NCBI RefSeq assembly: GCF_000372065.1
Contig: NZ_AQVB01000003.1
Location: 62,196-126,195 of the forward strand
DNA from: Oligella urethralis DSM 7531
GTDB lineage: Bacteria; Pseudomonadota; Gammaproteobacteria; Burkholderiales; Burkholderiaceae_B
Reading direction: 5' to 3'
Length of the DNA: 64,000 nt
Both the position numbers and the translations under genes were made by a program. Below, piece after piece: positions 1 to 8,293 of the stretch; the stretch's first letter is position 1, and the number at the start of each line of letters is the position of its first letter. A model generated the notes under the pieces. That model was not told the origin of the DNA and ran no database searches. It saw only the letters and a list, made by a program, of their open reading frames with translations.

Positions 1-1328
1 TAGGTGCTATTGCCGTTCCGCTATTTGCTTTGTTCGGCTTGGATGCGCTTAGTTTTAGAATCGCTCATGCCGGAATTACTACCCTAATTACCGATCAGGG
101 CGGCTTAGATAAAATCAATACGATACGTAGTGAAATTCCTTGTTTAAAAAATATTTTTAATATCAATCAAGAGTATAGCGATGAAAAGGCTCTTTCGTTC
201 TGGTCTGAGCTTAATGCTCAACCACTAACTTTTGAAGTCGCAAATACCCTCGCCGAAGATCCTGCTATCATTATTTTCACTTCAGGCACTACCGGTAAAC
301 CAAAGGGTGCCTGCCATGCACACAGGGTGTTACTCGGTCATTTACCTGGCGTTGAAACTTCCCACAACAATGAGATGGATAGTGATGATACCATTTTCTG
401 GACACCCGCAGACTGGGCTTGGATTGGTGGACTATTAGATTTGCTTTTGCCGGCATGGCATCACGGACGCCCTGTAGTTGCCTCTCGCGCCTCTAAATTC
501 AACGCAGAAGATGCTTTTAGTTTAATGAACAAACATCAAATCACCCATACTTTTTTACCACCAACTGCGCTTAAAATGCTGCGATTTTTAGAAAAACCAC
601 AGCAAAGGTGGTCACAATTAAAGTTACGTTCAATCGCTAGTGGTGGTGAAACACTCGGGAAAGAACTACTTGACTGGGGCCGAGACAATTTAAATCTCAT
701 AATCAATGAGTTTTATGGTCAAACCGAGTGCAATATGATTGTTTCTAGTTGTGCGAAAAAGTTTGCCCCTAAGTCCGGCAGTATGGGTAAAGCTGTACCC
801 GGCCATCATGTTACGATTATCAACTCCGCAGGTGAGCCCGTCGCTGCGGGTGAAGAAGGTGATATTGCTGTCTTAAAACCTGACCCAGTGATGTTCCTCT
901 ACTATTGGAACGACCCTGAAGCCACTAAGCAAAAATTTAATGGTGAATATCTACTCACCGGCGATCGTGGCGTGATGGATGAAGACTCTTATTTCTTTTT
1001 TATAGGGCGCGATGATGATGTAATTACTAGCGCTGGATACCGTATCGGCCCTGGTCCAATTGAAGACGGACTACTAAGTCACCCTGCTATCAGTATGGCG
1101 GCGGTTATCGGTATCCCGGATCCAGATCGCACAGAGATTGTCACAGCATTTGTTGTACTAAAAGAAGGCTATGTAGCAAGCGAGCAGCTTAAAAAGGATT
1201 TACAGGACCACGTACGTACTCGGGTCGCAGCACACGAATATCCGCGACAAATTCATTTTTTGGATGAACTGCCAATGACGACTACGGGCAAAATCATCCG
1301 TAAAGAATTACGTAATTTAAAAGCATAG
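1..1328 (+). CDS. Acyl-CoA synthetase (AMP-forming), 5' end outside window
   Basis: The reading frame is open from base 3, so the true start lies left of the window; a TTG at base 30 is internal. The protein activates a carboxylic acid as acyl-AMP and transfers it to CoA. Adenylate-forming signatures appear in order: FTSGTTGKPKG about 90-100 residues into the visible part, YGQTECN, a TGD motif, GRDDDVITSAGYRIGP, and the catalytic C-terminal lysine in TTTGKIIRKELRN. The overall pattern resembles medium-chain or acetate-type synthetases (ACSM-like), but the substrate cannot be read from sequence. It converges on the IclR gene, with two bases between the stop codons, and probably belongs to the same catabolic block. 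Family is sure; substrate is unknown. Confidence 0.9.
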   Translation, partial: GAIAVPLFALFGLDALSFRIAHAGITTLITDQGGLDKINTIRSEIPCLKNIFNINQEYSDEKALSFWSELNAQPLTFEVANTLAEDPAIIIFTSGTTGKPKGACHAHRVLLGHLPGVETSHNNEMDSDDTIFWTPADWAWIGGLLDLLLPAWHHGRPVVASRASKFNAEDAFSLMNKHQITHTFLPPTALKMLRFLEKPQQRWSQLKLRSIASGGETLGKELLDWGRDNLNLIINEFYGQTECNMIVSSCAKKFAPKSGSMGKAVPGHHVTIINSAGEPVAAGEEGDIAVLKPDPVMFLYYWNDPEATKQKFNGEYLLTGDRGVMDEDSYFFFIGRDDDVITSAGYRIGPGPIEDGLLSHPAISMAAVIGIPDPDRTEIVTAFVVLKEGYVASEQLKKDLQDHVRTRVAAHEYPRQIHFLDELPMTTTGKIIRKELRNLKA

Positions 1329-1330
1329 TC

Positions 1331-2122
1331 CTAACTATCTTTTTCTAATCTGGCAAAAATAGCGGCGAGCTCAGCCGCAGCTAAATGCATATCATCTAAA
1401 TAGCTGAGCAGTTCATCCATTGATTTTCTGACAGTGGGTGCATGAGTAAAAATCGTTGCGAAGGGTGTTTTATCACCATTAGGTACAGGTACAGAGCATG
1501 CCACCATACCAGGGATAAACTCTTCATTATCCACCCCATAGCCATTTTTATTCGTGTGTTTCAGACAGTTAATCAGTTCATCCTTATCGATAATTGTGTT
1601 TTTTGTCAAAACACGTATTGGCATACTATCAATAATTTTTTTTTGCTGTGCTACCGACATATAGGACAAAAGCAGCTTACCACTAGCACTAGCCCATATT
1701 GGTATTCGATGACCCTCAGGTATATTAATTTGCAAAGGCCAATTGGATAACACCCTATCCATATAAACAATCTCTAAATCCTGGATAAATGCAATCCCCA
1801 CCGTTTCCTGAATTTTATTGCTGAGTTTTTGCAAAACAGCTTGACGCTCTGTTTTATAAATAAAATTACTTTTTAGTAAACTCATCATCAACTTATGAGT
1901 TCGATGACCACAAATCACCCCACCTTGCACATCTAAGGTTAAAAAACCTTCTTCTTGTAATTGATTGACAAGGCGGTGAATACTGGGTTTAGGAATATCC
2001 AATTCTAAAGCAAGTTCGGCCGGGCTGACTGGACGAGGAGCCTCAGCAACCATCTCTATAATCTGCATTACCCGTTCAACACTAGAACCCTTTTTTCTTT
2101 TCACCGAGGCGACCCCTTGCAT
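1331..2122 (-). CDS. IclR-family transcriptional regulator
   Basis: This is an IclR-type repressor or activator. It has an N-terminal winged helix (SSVERVMQIIEMV, then DIPKPSIHRLVNQLQEEGFL) and a C-terminal effector-binding domain with IWASASGKLLLSYM and NEEFIPGMVACSVPV. The frame stays open to 2233, but those extra 37 residues translate AT-rich promoter-like DNA and do not look like protein. I therefore start at the ATG at 2122. A GTG at 2104 with AAGGGG upstream is an alternative start. The gene is divergent from the iron alcohol dehydrogenase, and a palindrome lies between them, so it most likely controls the dehydrogenase pair and perhaps the synthetase and TRAP genes. The effector is unknown. 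Confidence 0.9.
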   Translation of the reverse strand: MQGVASVKRKKGSSVERVMQIIEMVAEAPRPVSPAELALELDIPKPSIHRLVNQLQEEGFLTLDVQGGVICGHRTHKLMMSLLKSNFIYKTERQAVLQKLSNKIQETVGIAFIQDLEIVYMDRVLSNWPLQINIPEGHRIPIWASASGKLLLSYMSVAQQKKIIDSMPIRVLTKNTIIDKDELINCLKHTNKNGYGVDNEEFIPGMVACSVPVPNGDKTPFATIFTHAPTVRKSMDELLSYLDDMHLAAAELAAIFARLEKDS

Positions 2123-2195
2123 CAACGCTGTCGTTAAAAACCTAGAATAACCCCTAGATCTATTCCTAACATAATTACCATAAAATACAATTATA

Positions 2196-2212
2196 ACGAT
2201 ACAAATCGTATC
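2196..2212. promoter_or_regulatory. Candidate IclR operator (overlapping inverted repeats)
   Basis: ACGAT-ACAA-ATCGT (2196-2209) and GATAC-AAATC-GTATC (2198-2212) are two overlapping perfect inverted repeats. They lie in the divergent spacer, about 62-78 bases before the dehydrogenase start. IclR proteins commonly bind palindromes in such spacers. Assignment to this regulator is inference from position. Confidence 0.45.
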
Positions 2213-2273
2213 ACTATAAAAAATAAAAACCAACCAAATTTAATATCTTACTCTATCCTTTAGGAGACTAAGT

Positions 2274-3431
2274 ATGGCTAATACCATTATCCTGCCGCGT
2301 ATTATGGAAGTAGGCAAAAACGCTTGTGAGAGATTACCTGCAATTATGGAATCCCTTGGAGTTTCGAAGCCTTTGATTGTAACAGACAAGATGATGGTAC
2401 AACTTGGCTACGTTAAAAGAATACAAACCGTTTTGGATGCTCAACAATTTACTACCGAAGTCTTTGACGACACCATCCCAGAGCCAACTGACACCTCAAT
2501 TATGGGTGGTGTTAACATATTAAAAAACGGTGATTTTGACTGCCTGATTGCCTTGGGCGGCGGTAGCCCCATAGACAGCGCCAAAGCAATCGGCATTTTA
2601 GGAAAGTTCGGGGGCGTGATAGGTGACTACAAATTTCCACGCATAGTAAACGAAGAAAATCTGCCTATTATTGCTATTCCAACCACAGCGGGCACTGGAT
2701 CTGAAGCGACAAAGTTCACAATTATCACAGATGAAGCAAACAATGAGAAGTTGCTTTGCGTTGGCATTGCATTTATGCCGATTGCCACAATTATTGATTA
2801 CAGCTTAACACTCAGTGTACCACCACGTACAACAGCCGACACAGGTATTGACGCAATGTGCCATGCGATTGAGGCATATGTCAGTCAAAAACGTAATGCC
2901 TTTAGCGATCAGCAATGTCTTGCCGCTTTGCGCTTAATTGGCCCCAATATTAAAAGAGCCTATCACAATGGTAATGATGAACAAGCGCGTGAAAAAATGA
3001 TGTTAGGTTCAACCCTAGCTGGTATTGCCTTCAGCAATTCATCCGTAGCTTTAGTGCATGGTATGAGTCGTCCTATTGGTGCTTTTTTTCATGTACCTCA
3101 TGGACTTTCTAATGCAATGTTACTCCCCTCAGTCACTGAGTTCTCAATACCATTGGCCGCAACACGTTATGCAGAATGTGCCTTGGCTTTAGGTGTTGCC
3201 AATGAGGACGATGGAGTTGCTCAAGCCAATGCAAAACTAATTGAATTTCTGAAGGATTTAAATCAAGAACTACAAGTGCCCACCTTAGCTGAGTTCGGCG
3301 TAGAAAAAACAAAGTTTGATTGCGTAGTAGAAACAATGGTTGAACAGGCTTTTGCATCAGGTTCGCCTAATAACAACCCACGCATACCATCCAAAGAGGA
3401 AATGCTGAACTTATACCATGGACTATGGTAA
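2274..3431 (+). CDS. Iron-containing alcohol dehydrogenase
   Basis: A group III (Fe-dependent) NAD(P)-linked alcohol dehydrogenase of 385 residues, normal for the family. It shows the nucleotide-binding GGGSPIDSAK at 95-104, TTAGTGSEAT near 137, and the likely metal ligands D193, H197 (GIDAMCHAIEAY), H262 (VHGMSRP) and H276 (HVPHGLSNA). TAGGAG sits just before the ATG. The next gene is a CoA-acylating semialdehyde dehydrogenase 47 bases downstream, so the likely product is a semialdehyde. A 3-hydroxyacid such as 3-hydroxypropionate or 3-hydroxyisobutyrate would fit, and 4-hydroxybutyrate or a diol are alternatives. The enzyme class is certain; the substrate is inference. Confidence 0.93.
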   Translation: MANTIILPRIMEVGKNACERLPAIMESLGVSKPLIVTDKMMVQLGYVKRIQTVLDAQQFTTEVFDDTIPEPTDTSIMGGVNILKNGDFDCLIALGGGSPIDSAKAIGILGKFGGVIGDYKFPRIVNEENLPIIAIPTTAGTGSEATKFTIITDEANNEKLLCVGIAFMPIATIIDYSLTLSVPPRTTADTGIDAMCHAIEAYVSQKRNAFSDQQCLAALRLIGPNIKRAYHNGNDEQAREKMMLGSTLAGIAFSNSSVALVHGMSRPIGAFFHVPHGLSNAMLLPSVTEFSIPLAATRYAECALALGVANEDDGVAQANAKLIEFLKDLNQELQVPTLAEFGVEKTKFDCVVETMVEQAFASGSPNNNPRIPSKEEMLNLYHGLW

Positions 3432-3478
3432 GCGGTTCCAATGACTTATAAATACTTAATGTAATCAAGGAGAAGTCA

Positions 3479-4972
3479 ATGCAAAAAGTAGGTCATTATA
3501 TAAACGGCCAAGTAATAACTGATGGTGAGAGAAGCCAGCCAGTATATAACCCGGCAAAAGGGATTATCAGCAGAGAAGTTCTGCTTGGCAATACTAAAAC
3601 TATTGATCAAGCTGTAGCAGCCGCTAAAGTTGCTTTTCCAACGTGGAGCAAAACCACGCCCATACAAAGAGCGCGTATCATGTTTAAGTATAAGGAACTT
3701 CTTGAGCATCACGCAGATGAAATTTGTCATTTAATCGGCGAGGAACACGGAAAAATTGTCCATGACGCTCGCGGCGAATTACAGCGCGCTATTGAAAACG
3801 TTGAGTTTGCTTGCGGCATCCCTGAACTACTTAAGGGTGAGCACAGCCGCAATGTAGGTTCTGAAATTGATTCTTGGAGTCAATTCCACCCGCTCGGTGT
3901 TGTTGCTGGCATCACACCATTTAACTTCCCGGTGATGGTTCCACTATGGATGTTCCCACTAGCAATTGCTTGCGGCAATACTTTCGTTTTAAAACCATCT
4001 GAACGAGATCCAAGTGCCACCCTATTTGTTGTTGAGTTAATGAAAAAGGCTGGACTACCTGACGGTGTACTTAACTTAGTCAACGGTAGCAAAGAAACGG
4101 TTGATGCTTTACTAGAACATAGAGATGTAGAGGCTATCAGCTTTGTAGGCTCCACACCCATCGCCGAATATATTTACAGTAAAGCTACTGCTCATGGCAA
4201 GCGCTGTCAAGCCTTGGGCGGTGCTAAAAACCACGCAATTGTGATGCCTGATGCCGATTTAGACAATGTCGTTAACTCATTATTGGGTGCGGCTTTCGGC
4301 TCATCCGGTGAACGTTGTATGGCACTTTCAGTCGCGGTTGCTGTCGGCGACGAAATTGCTGACAAAATGATTGCTCAGTTGAGTGCAGCAATTGAGAAAC
4401 TGAAAGTCGGCGCCTACCACGACGCTAGCAATGATTTTGGGCCGGTTATCACAGCTGAGCACAAAGACAAAGTTATCGCTCATATACGCAGTTGTGTTGA
4501 GCAAGGTGCAACTCTTGTTGTTGACGGCACTGATACCAAGCCTGAAGGGTATGAGAATGGTTTTTTTGTTGGCGCCACGCTTTTGGACCATGTCACTAAA
4601 GATATGGATAGCTATAAAGCTGAGATATTTGGTCCCGTATTACAAGTGATACGTGTTAGCTCAATGGAAGAAGCCATGGAACTAATTAATCAGCATGAAT
4701 ACGGAAACGGCACTTGTATTTATACTCGTGACGGTGAAGCAGCTCGATATTTTAGTGACAATATTAAGGTAGGCATGGTTGGTATTAATATCCCCTTGCC
4801 AGTACCCGTTGCTTATCAAAGTTTCGGCGGATGGAAACGCTCTTTATTCGGCGATTTATTTATGTACGGGTCAGATGGTGTACGCTTCTTTACTCGTCGT
4901 AAAACCATCACACAACGTTGGCCGAGTGCATCAGTTCGTGAAGGGGTTCAGTTTTCAATGCCAACACTGTAG
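3479..4972 (+). CDS. mmsA: CoA-acylating methylmalonate-semialdehyde dehydrogenase
   Basis: The enzyme oxidises methylmalonate semialdehyde to propionyl-CoA, or malonate semialdehyde to acetyl-CoA, using NAD and CoA with loss of CO2. At 497 residues it is full length. ITPFNFP (about 145-151) holds the oxyanion asparagine N149. The nucleophile is C280 in GSSGERCMA, the family signature. As in this subfamily, ALGGAKNH replaces the ELGGK glutamate motif of hydrolytic aldehyde dehydrogenases. A strong AAGGAG precedes the ATG. It forms an operon with the upstream alcohol dehydrogenase and ends at a perfect hairpin. The catabolic context favours a dedicated pathway over general valine breakdown. 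Confidence 0.93.
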   Translation: MQKVGHYINGQVITDGERSQPVYNPAKGIISREVLLGNTKTIDQAVAAAKVAFPTWSKTTPIQRARIMFKYKELLEHHADEICHLIGEEHGKIVHDARGELQRAIENVEFACGIPELLKGEHSRNVGSEIDSWSQFHPLGVVAGITPFNFPVMVPLWMFPLAIACGNTFVLKPSERDPSATLFVVELMKKAGLPDGVLNLVNGSKETVDALLEHRDVEAISFVGSTPIAEYIYSKATAHGKRCQALGGAKNHAIVMPDADLDNVVNSLLGAAFGSSGERCMALSVAVAVGDEIADKMIAQLSAAIEKLKVGAYHDASNDFGPVITAEHKDKVIAHIRSCVEQGATLVVDGTDTKPEGYENGFFVGATLLDHVTKDMDSYKAEIFGPVLQVIRVSSMEEAMELINQHEYGNGTCIYTRDGEAARYFSDNIKVGMVGINIPLPVPVAYQSFGGWKRSLFGDLFMYGSDGVRFFTRRKTITQRWPSASVREGVQFSMPTL

Positions 4973-4988
4973 CCTGAACTTAGTCTTA

Positions 4989-5020
4989 ACAATAAAGCAC
5001 CTAAATAGGTGCTTTATTGT
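4989..5020. terminator. Bidirectional rho-independent terminator
   Basis: A perfect 14-bp stem (4989-5002 with 5007-5020) closes a 4-base AAAT loop, with A/T-rich outer arms on both sides. It lies between the converging mmsA and TRAP genes and should stop transcription from both directions. Confidence 0.85.
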
Positions 5021-5048
5021 TATGTATGAAAAGACCAACCTTTAAAAA

Positions 5049-6152
5049 TTACTTCGATGCACAAGCCTTGATTTTCTCTAAATCTGGACCCTCAATACTA
5101 CGACCTAAATTAAAAGGCTTAGACATTTCACGCCAATCTTTATAGTCATGAAGATACTCTATCTGACTTGCGTAGACTTTAGCGGCATCAGGGTTACTGC
5201 AAGCAACGTTAACCATCACTTCGTTAGTTACTTTCTGAATAGCTTCTAAGTCTTCTTCACTAAAGCGATGGATTTCTACACCTGCTTTCTGGAAGGTACG
5301 AACACCCTTAAGTGCTTGTTTTTCTGAATTAGTGATACCCCACATCATCGTGGCTTGAGCTGCAATCTTAAGCTTTTCCTGAGTAGCAGGACTTAAAGCA
5401 TCCCAAGCCTTTTTATTGATCATCACGCCAAAAACAGAAGCCGATTGGTGCCAACCTGGGGTAGTCCAATGCTTAGTCACCTGATGTAAGCCAGCAGACA
5501 CATCAACATTAGGGGTTGAGAATTCAGCGCCATCAATTACGCCTCGTTCTAGTGATTGATAAAGCTCCTGACCCGCCATAGAAACTTGGGTACCACCAAT
5601 CTTTTCAAGCACTTGACCTTGTTCTAGGCCAGATAAGCGTAAACGCTTACCTTTAATTTCGTCGATATTACGAACAGGATCAACTGTATGGAAGCCTGAT
5701 TCATTATTGGTGACATTAAATGGCAGATACACCATACCATACTTGCCGAAAATTTCATTATACATTTCGGCACCGCCCCACTCATTAATCCAGTTAGCAT
5801 AATCCATTGCATTAAACAAACTGGAGTGCGTTGCTAAAGGAGAAAATGCGGGGTTACGACCAGCCCAATAACCCGGCCAATCTGCACCTGCTTCAATAGT
5901 GCCTGATTCTACCGCACTAAAAACCTCACCACTTGGCACTAGCGAGCCACCCTCAAAGAATTCAATTTGTAATTCATCGCCGGCAAGCTTATTAACTAAT
6001 TCCACCCATTTCTTATCAGTTTCAATCAACTCAATAGAAGCTGGCCATGTACTGGTCATCGTCCACTTTTTTGGTGCTGCCTGTGCTAAACCCATGCCAC
6101 CCAAAATAGCAGTTCCTACTAATACGTGTACTGTTTTTTTAATTAATGACAT
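5049..6152 (-). CDS. dctP: TRAP transporter substrate-binding protein (DctP family)
   Basis: A periplasmic solute receptor of a tripartite TRAP transporter, 367 residues. A type I signal peptide ends near GMGLAQA (about residue 26). The DctP fold follows, with WPGYWAGRNPAF, NIDEIKGKRLRLSG containing the conserved arginine region that usually grips a carboxylate, and VIDGAEFSTPNVD. The sequence is closer to the receptors of 2-oxo or hydroxy acids than to sialic-acid receptors, which is my impression only. It is the last gene of a dctQ-dctM-dctP operon, with AAGGAG before its ATG. The ligand is probably an organic acid fed to the neighbouring dehydrogenases. Confidence 0.92.
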   Translation of the reverse strand: MSLIKKTVHVLVGTAILGGMGLAQAAPKKWTMTSTWPASIELIETDKKWVELVNKLAGDELQIEFFEGGSLVPSGEVFSAVESGTIEAGADWPGYWAGRNPAFSPLATHSSLFNAMDYANWINEWGGAEMYNEIFGKYGMVYLPFNVTNNESGFHTVDPVRNIDEIKGKRLRLSGLEQGQVLEKIGGTQVSMAGQELYQSLERGVIDGAEFSTPNVDVSAGLHQVTKHWTTPGWHQSASVFGVMINKKAWDALSPATQEKLKIAAQATMMWGITNSEKQALKGVRTFQKAGVEIHRFSEEDLEAIQKVTNEVMVNVACSNPDAAKVYASQIEYLHDYKDWREMSKPFNLGRSIEGPDLEKIKACASK

Positions 6153-6173
6153 TTTGTCTCCTTATCTTATAAA

Positions 6174-7496
6174 TTAATTCCCATATAACACTTGAGGTAA
6201 CCAAGTAATTAAACCTGGGAAAATAGCGCATAAAATACACATTAAAATAACGATGAAAATGAAAGGAATAACCCCCTTAACAATTTCAATCGTTTGGATC
6301 GATTTAGGCGTTATTGCCCGTAAATAAAACAAAGCGTAACCAAATGGTGGCGTTAGGAAAGAAGTCTGAAGAAGCACTGCTACCAACACAACAAACCATA
6401 AAATGCTAATACCCATTTCTTGAACTAAAGGTAACAAGATCGGGAAAGATAAAAGCACGATACCGGTCCAATCAAGGAAACAACCCAAGACAAAAACGAC
6501 AAATAACATCACAATAATCAAAGCCCAAGGTGCCATATCCAGACTTCGCATCAATTCCTGCACTGCACTTAAACCGCCCGTGATATTAAATACCCCGGTA
6601 AAAGCAGTCGCTCCTACCACAATAAATAAAATCATTGCAGAGGTACGACCTGTCTCATAAAGCGCACTCAAAAACATCCGCCAGCGAAACTTTCCGCGAA
6701 GTACCACAAAAATAAACGACAGCAAACAACCAATGGCAGAAGCCTCGGTGGCCGTTGCAACACCTAGAAGCATTGAGCCCAAAATACCCAAAATCAACAA
6801 AATAGGTGGCACGGCTTCAATAATAAGCATCTTCGTCAATTCAGCACGACTAATTTTCTCTTCAGGCTCCACAGACGGCGCACTGGCTGGGTCACGCCAA
6901 GCAACAAACACCACCCATGCGGCATATAACAGACCTAGTAAAAGACCAGGAATCAATGCCCCGGCAAACAACTCACCAATAGATAAAGGTGAATAACTGG
7001 CCATTAAAATCAGCATAATTGACGGTGGGATTAAAATACCTAAACAACCAGAAGCCGCAATCACACCCGTTGTAAGTCGCGGGCTATAGCCGTAATTAAG
7101 CATTGGACGCAATGCCATCATACCAGTGACAGTAATTGATGCGCCTATAATTCCAGTCGTTGCTGCCAACAGCATGGATAAAAACACAACAGCCAAAGCC
7201 AAGCCCCCACGCACGCGTGAAAGCAAATGACGTAGGGCTTCAAACATCTTATCTGTGACTTCTGAATCCGATAAAAATCGTGCCATTAAAATAAACAAAG
7301 GGATGGCAATTAAGGTATAGTTATCAAGCACGTCACCATAAATACGGTTGATCACAATACCCAAGACCATCGGCTTGCCAGCAATAAACGCCCCCAATAC
7401 CGCAACACCGCCCAAGACAAAAGCTAGGGGGTGCCCCATAAATAAACCTACCAAAAGTAGGCCACCCATAATTAATGCAATATATTCACCTGACAT
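6174..7496 (-). CDS. dctM: TRAP transporter large permease (DctM family)
   Basis: The large membrane subunit of the TRAP transporter, which couples substrate uptake to the sodium gradient. Its 440 residues contain about 12-13 hydrophobic helices. Typical features are the early GHPLAFVLGG, TGIIGASITVTGMMALRPML and IPPSIMLILMASYS segments, and LTPPFGYALFYLRA near the C-terminus. The ATG lies three bases past the dctQ stop, and its AAAGGA ribosome site sits inside the end of dctQ, so translation is probably coupled. dctP follows after 21 bases. Confidence 0.93.
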   Translation of the reverse strand: MSGEYIALIMGGLLLVGLFMGHPLAFVLGGVAVLGAFIAGKPMVLGIVINRIYGDVLDNYTLIAIPLFILMARFLSDSEVTDKMFEALRHLLSRVRGGLALAVVFLSMLLAATTGIIGASITVTGMMALRPMLNYGYSPRLTTGVIAASGCLGILIPPSIMLILMASYSPLSIGELFAGALIPGLLLGLLYAAWVVFVAWRDPASAPSVEPEEKISRAELTKMLIIEAVPPILLILGILGSMLLGVATATEASAIGCLLSFIFVVLRGKFRWRMFLSALYETGRTSAMILFIVVGATAFTGVFNITGGLSAVQELMRSLDMAPWALIIVMLFVVFVLGCFLDWTGIVLLSFPILLPLVQEMGISILWFVVLVAVLLQTSFLTPPFGYALFYLRAITPKSIQTIEIVKGVIPFIFIVILMCILCAIFPGLITWLPQVLYGN

Positions 7497-7499
7497 GAG

Positions 7500-7985
7500 C
7501 TATACATCCTTTTTAAACAGCAGGCGAAGCACTTCAGCCACTCCTTGCAAAAGCAACAGAGCAGCGGCAACAACCATCGAAATTTTTAGTGGATAAATGG
7601 GCAATTGCACAGCACCATAAGTAGTTTCTGCCTGTGCTACTGAACGCATAGCAAACTCATAACTGCGAGTTAAGAATATCCAACTAAAAGGAAAGAAAAA
7701 GATAAGGTATCCAGCAATGTCTACCCATTTCTGCGCTCTTCTTGATAAATGCTGGACCAGAAGATCTACACGCACATGAGCCTGGTGCTTTAGGGCATAA
7801 GCACCCAACATCATAAAATAAAAACCGTAAAGCTGCTTTGTAACATCAAATGACCATCGGGTGGGTTGATGTAAGGCGTAACGCATAAACACTTCATAGA
7901 TAATGATGACTGCAAAAATAATGGCTATGAAAGACACTATTTTCCCAATCACCTCATTTATCACATCAATAATTCGTATGATCAT
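7500..7985 (-). CDS. dctQ: TRAP transporter small permease (DctQ family)
   Basis: The small membrane subunit of the TRAP transporter, 161 residues with four predicted membrane helices. The family signature YEVFMRYALHQPTRWSFDVT spans about 30-50, followed by GAYALKHQAHVRVDLL. It is the first gene of the Q-M-P operon, and AAAGGGGG lies upstream of the ATG. Together with dctM it forms the membrane complex served by the DctP receptor. Confidence 0.92.
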   Translation of the reverse strand: MIIRIIDVINEVIGKIVSFIAIIFAVIIIYEVFMRYALHQPTRWSFDVTKQLYGFYFMMLGAYALKHQAHVRVDLLVQHLSRRAQKWVDIAGYLIFFFPFSWIFLTRSYEFAMRSVAQAETTYGAVQLPIYPLKISMVVAAALLLLQGVAEVLRLLFKKDV

Positions 7986-8293
7986 GGGCCCCCTTTATGT
8001 GTACATTCCAATATATAGTAATAGACAGTAACTAACTGTACATCGCCTTCCAACTGCTCGCAAGCTAGTACTTATCCCTGTTTTACATCATTGCTTTAGT
8101 ACAAATAAAAATTCGCCGTCCGAACCGAGGTCGTGACGACGAACTAATAAATTTACAAAATTAAAAAGCCACCCAACTTTCTCCTTTATTCATCATTTTT
8201 GTCGAGACAGCTTTTCATTACCCTACGAATCAATGAGTTAGTATCAAATAGAACTGTTTTTTATGGTGTCTGATAAACTATTAGCCCACCCCC
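7986..8293. other. Intergenic region upstream of the TRAP operon
   Basis: About 308 bases with no convincing gene. ACAGT-AACTA-ACTGT at 8025-8039 is an inverted repeat 40-54 bases ahead of dctQ and could be an operator of that operon. I see no clear minus-strand promoter hexamers and no terminator for the DUF2254 gene that would read into this space. Confidence 0.4.

Noticed and set aside
30-50. TTG at base 30 as a start of the acyl-CoA synthetase
   Set aside because: The frame is open and reads as family-like protein to the left edge; the gene is simply cut by the window.
2123-2233. Longer N-terminus of the IclR regulator
   Set aside because: It translates AT-rich intergenic DNA containing the likely operator and does not resemble the family start.
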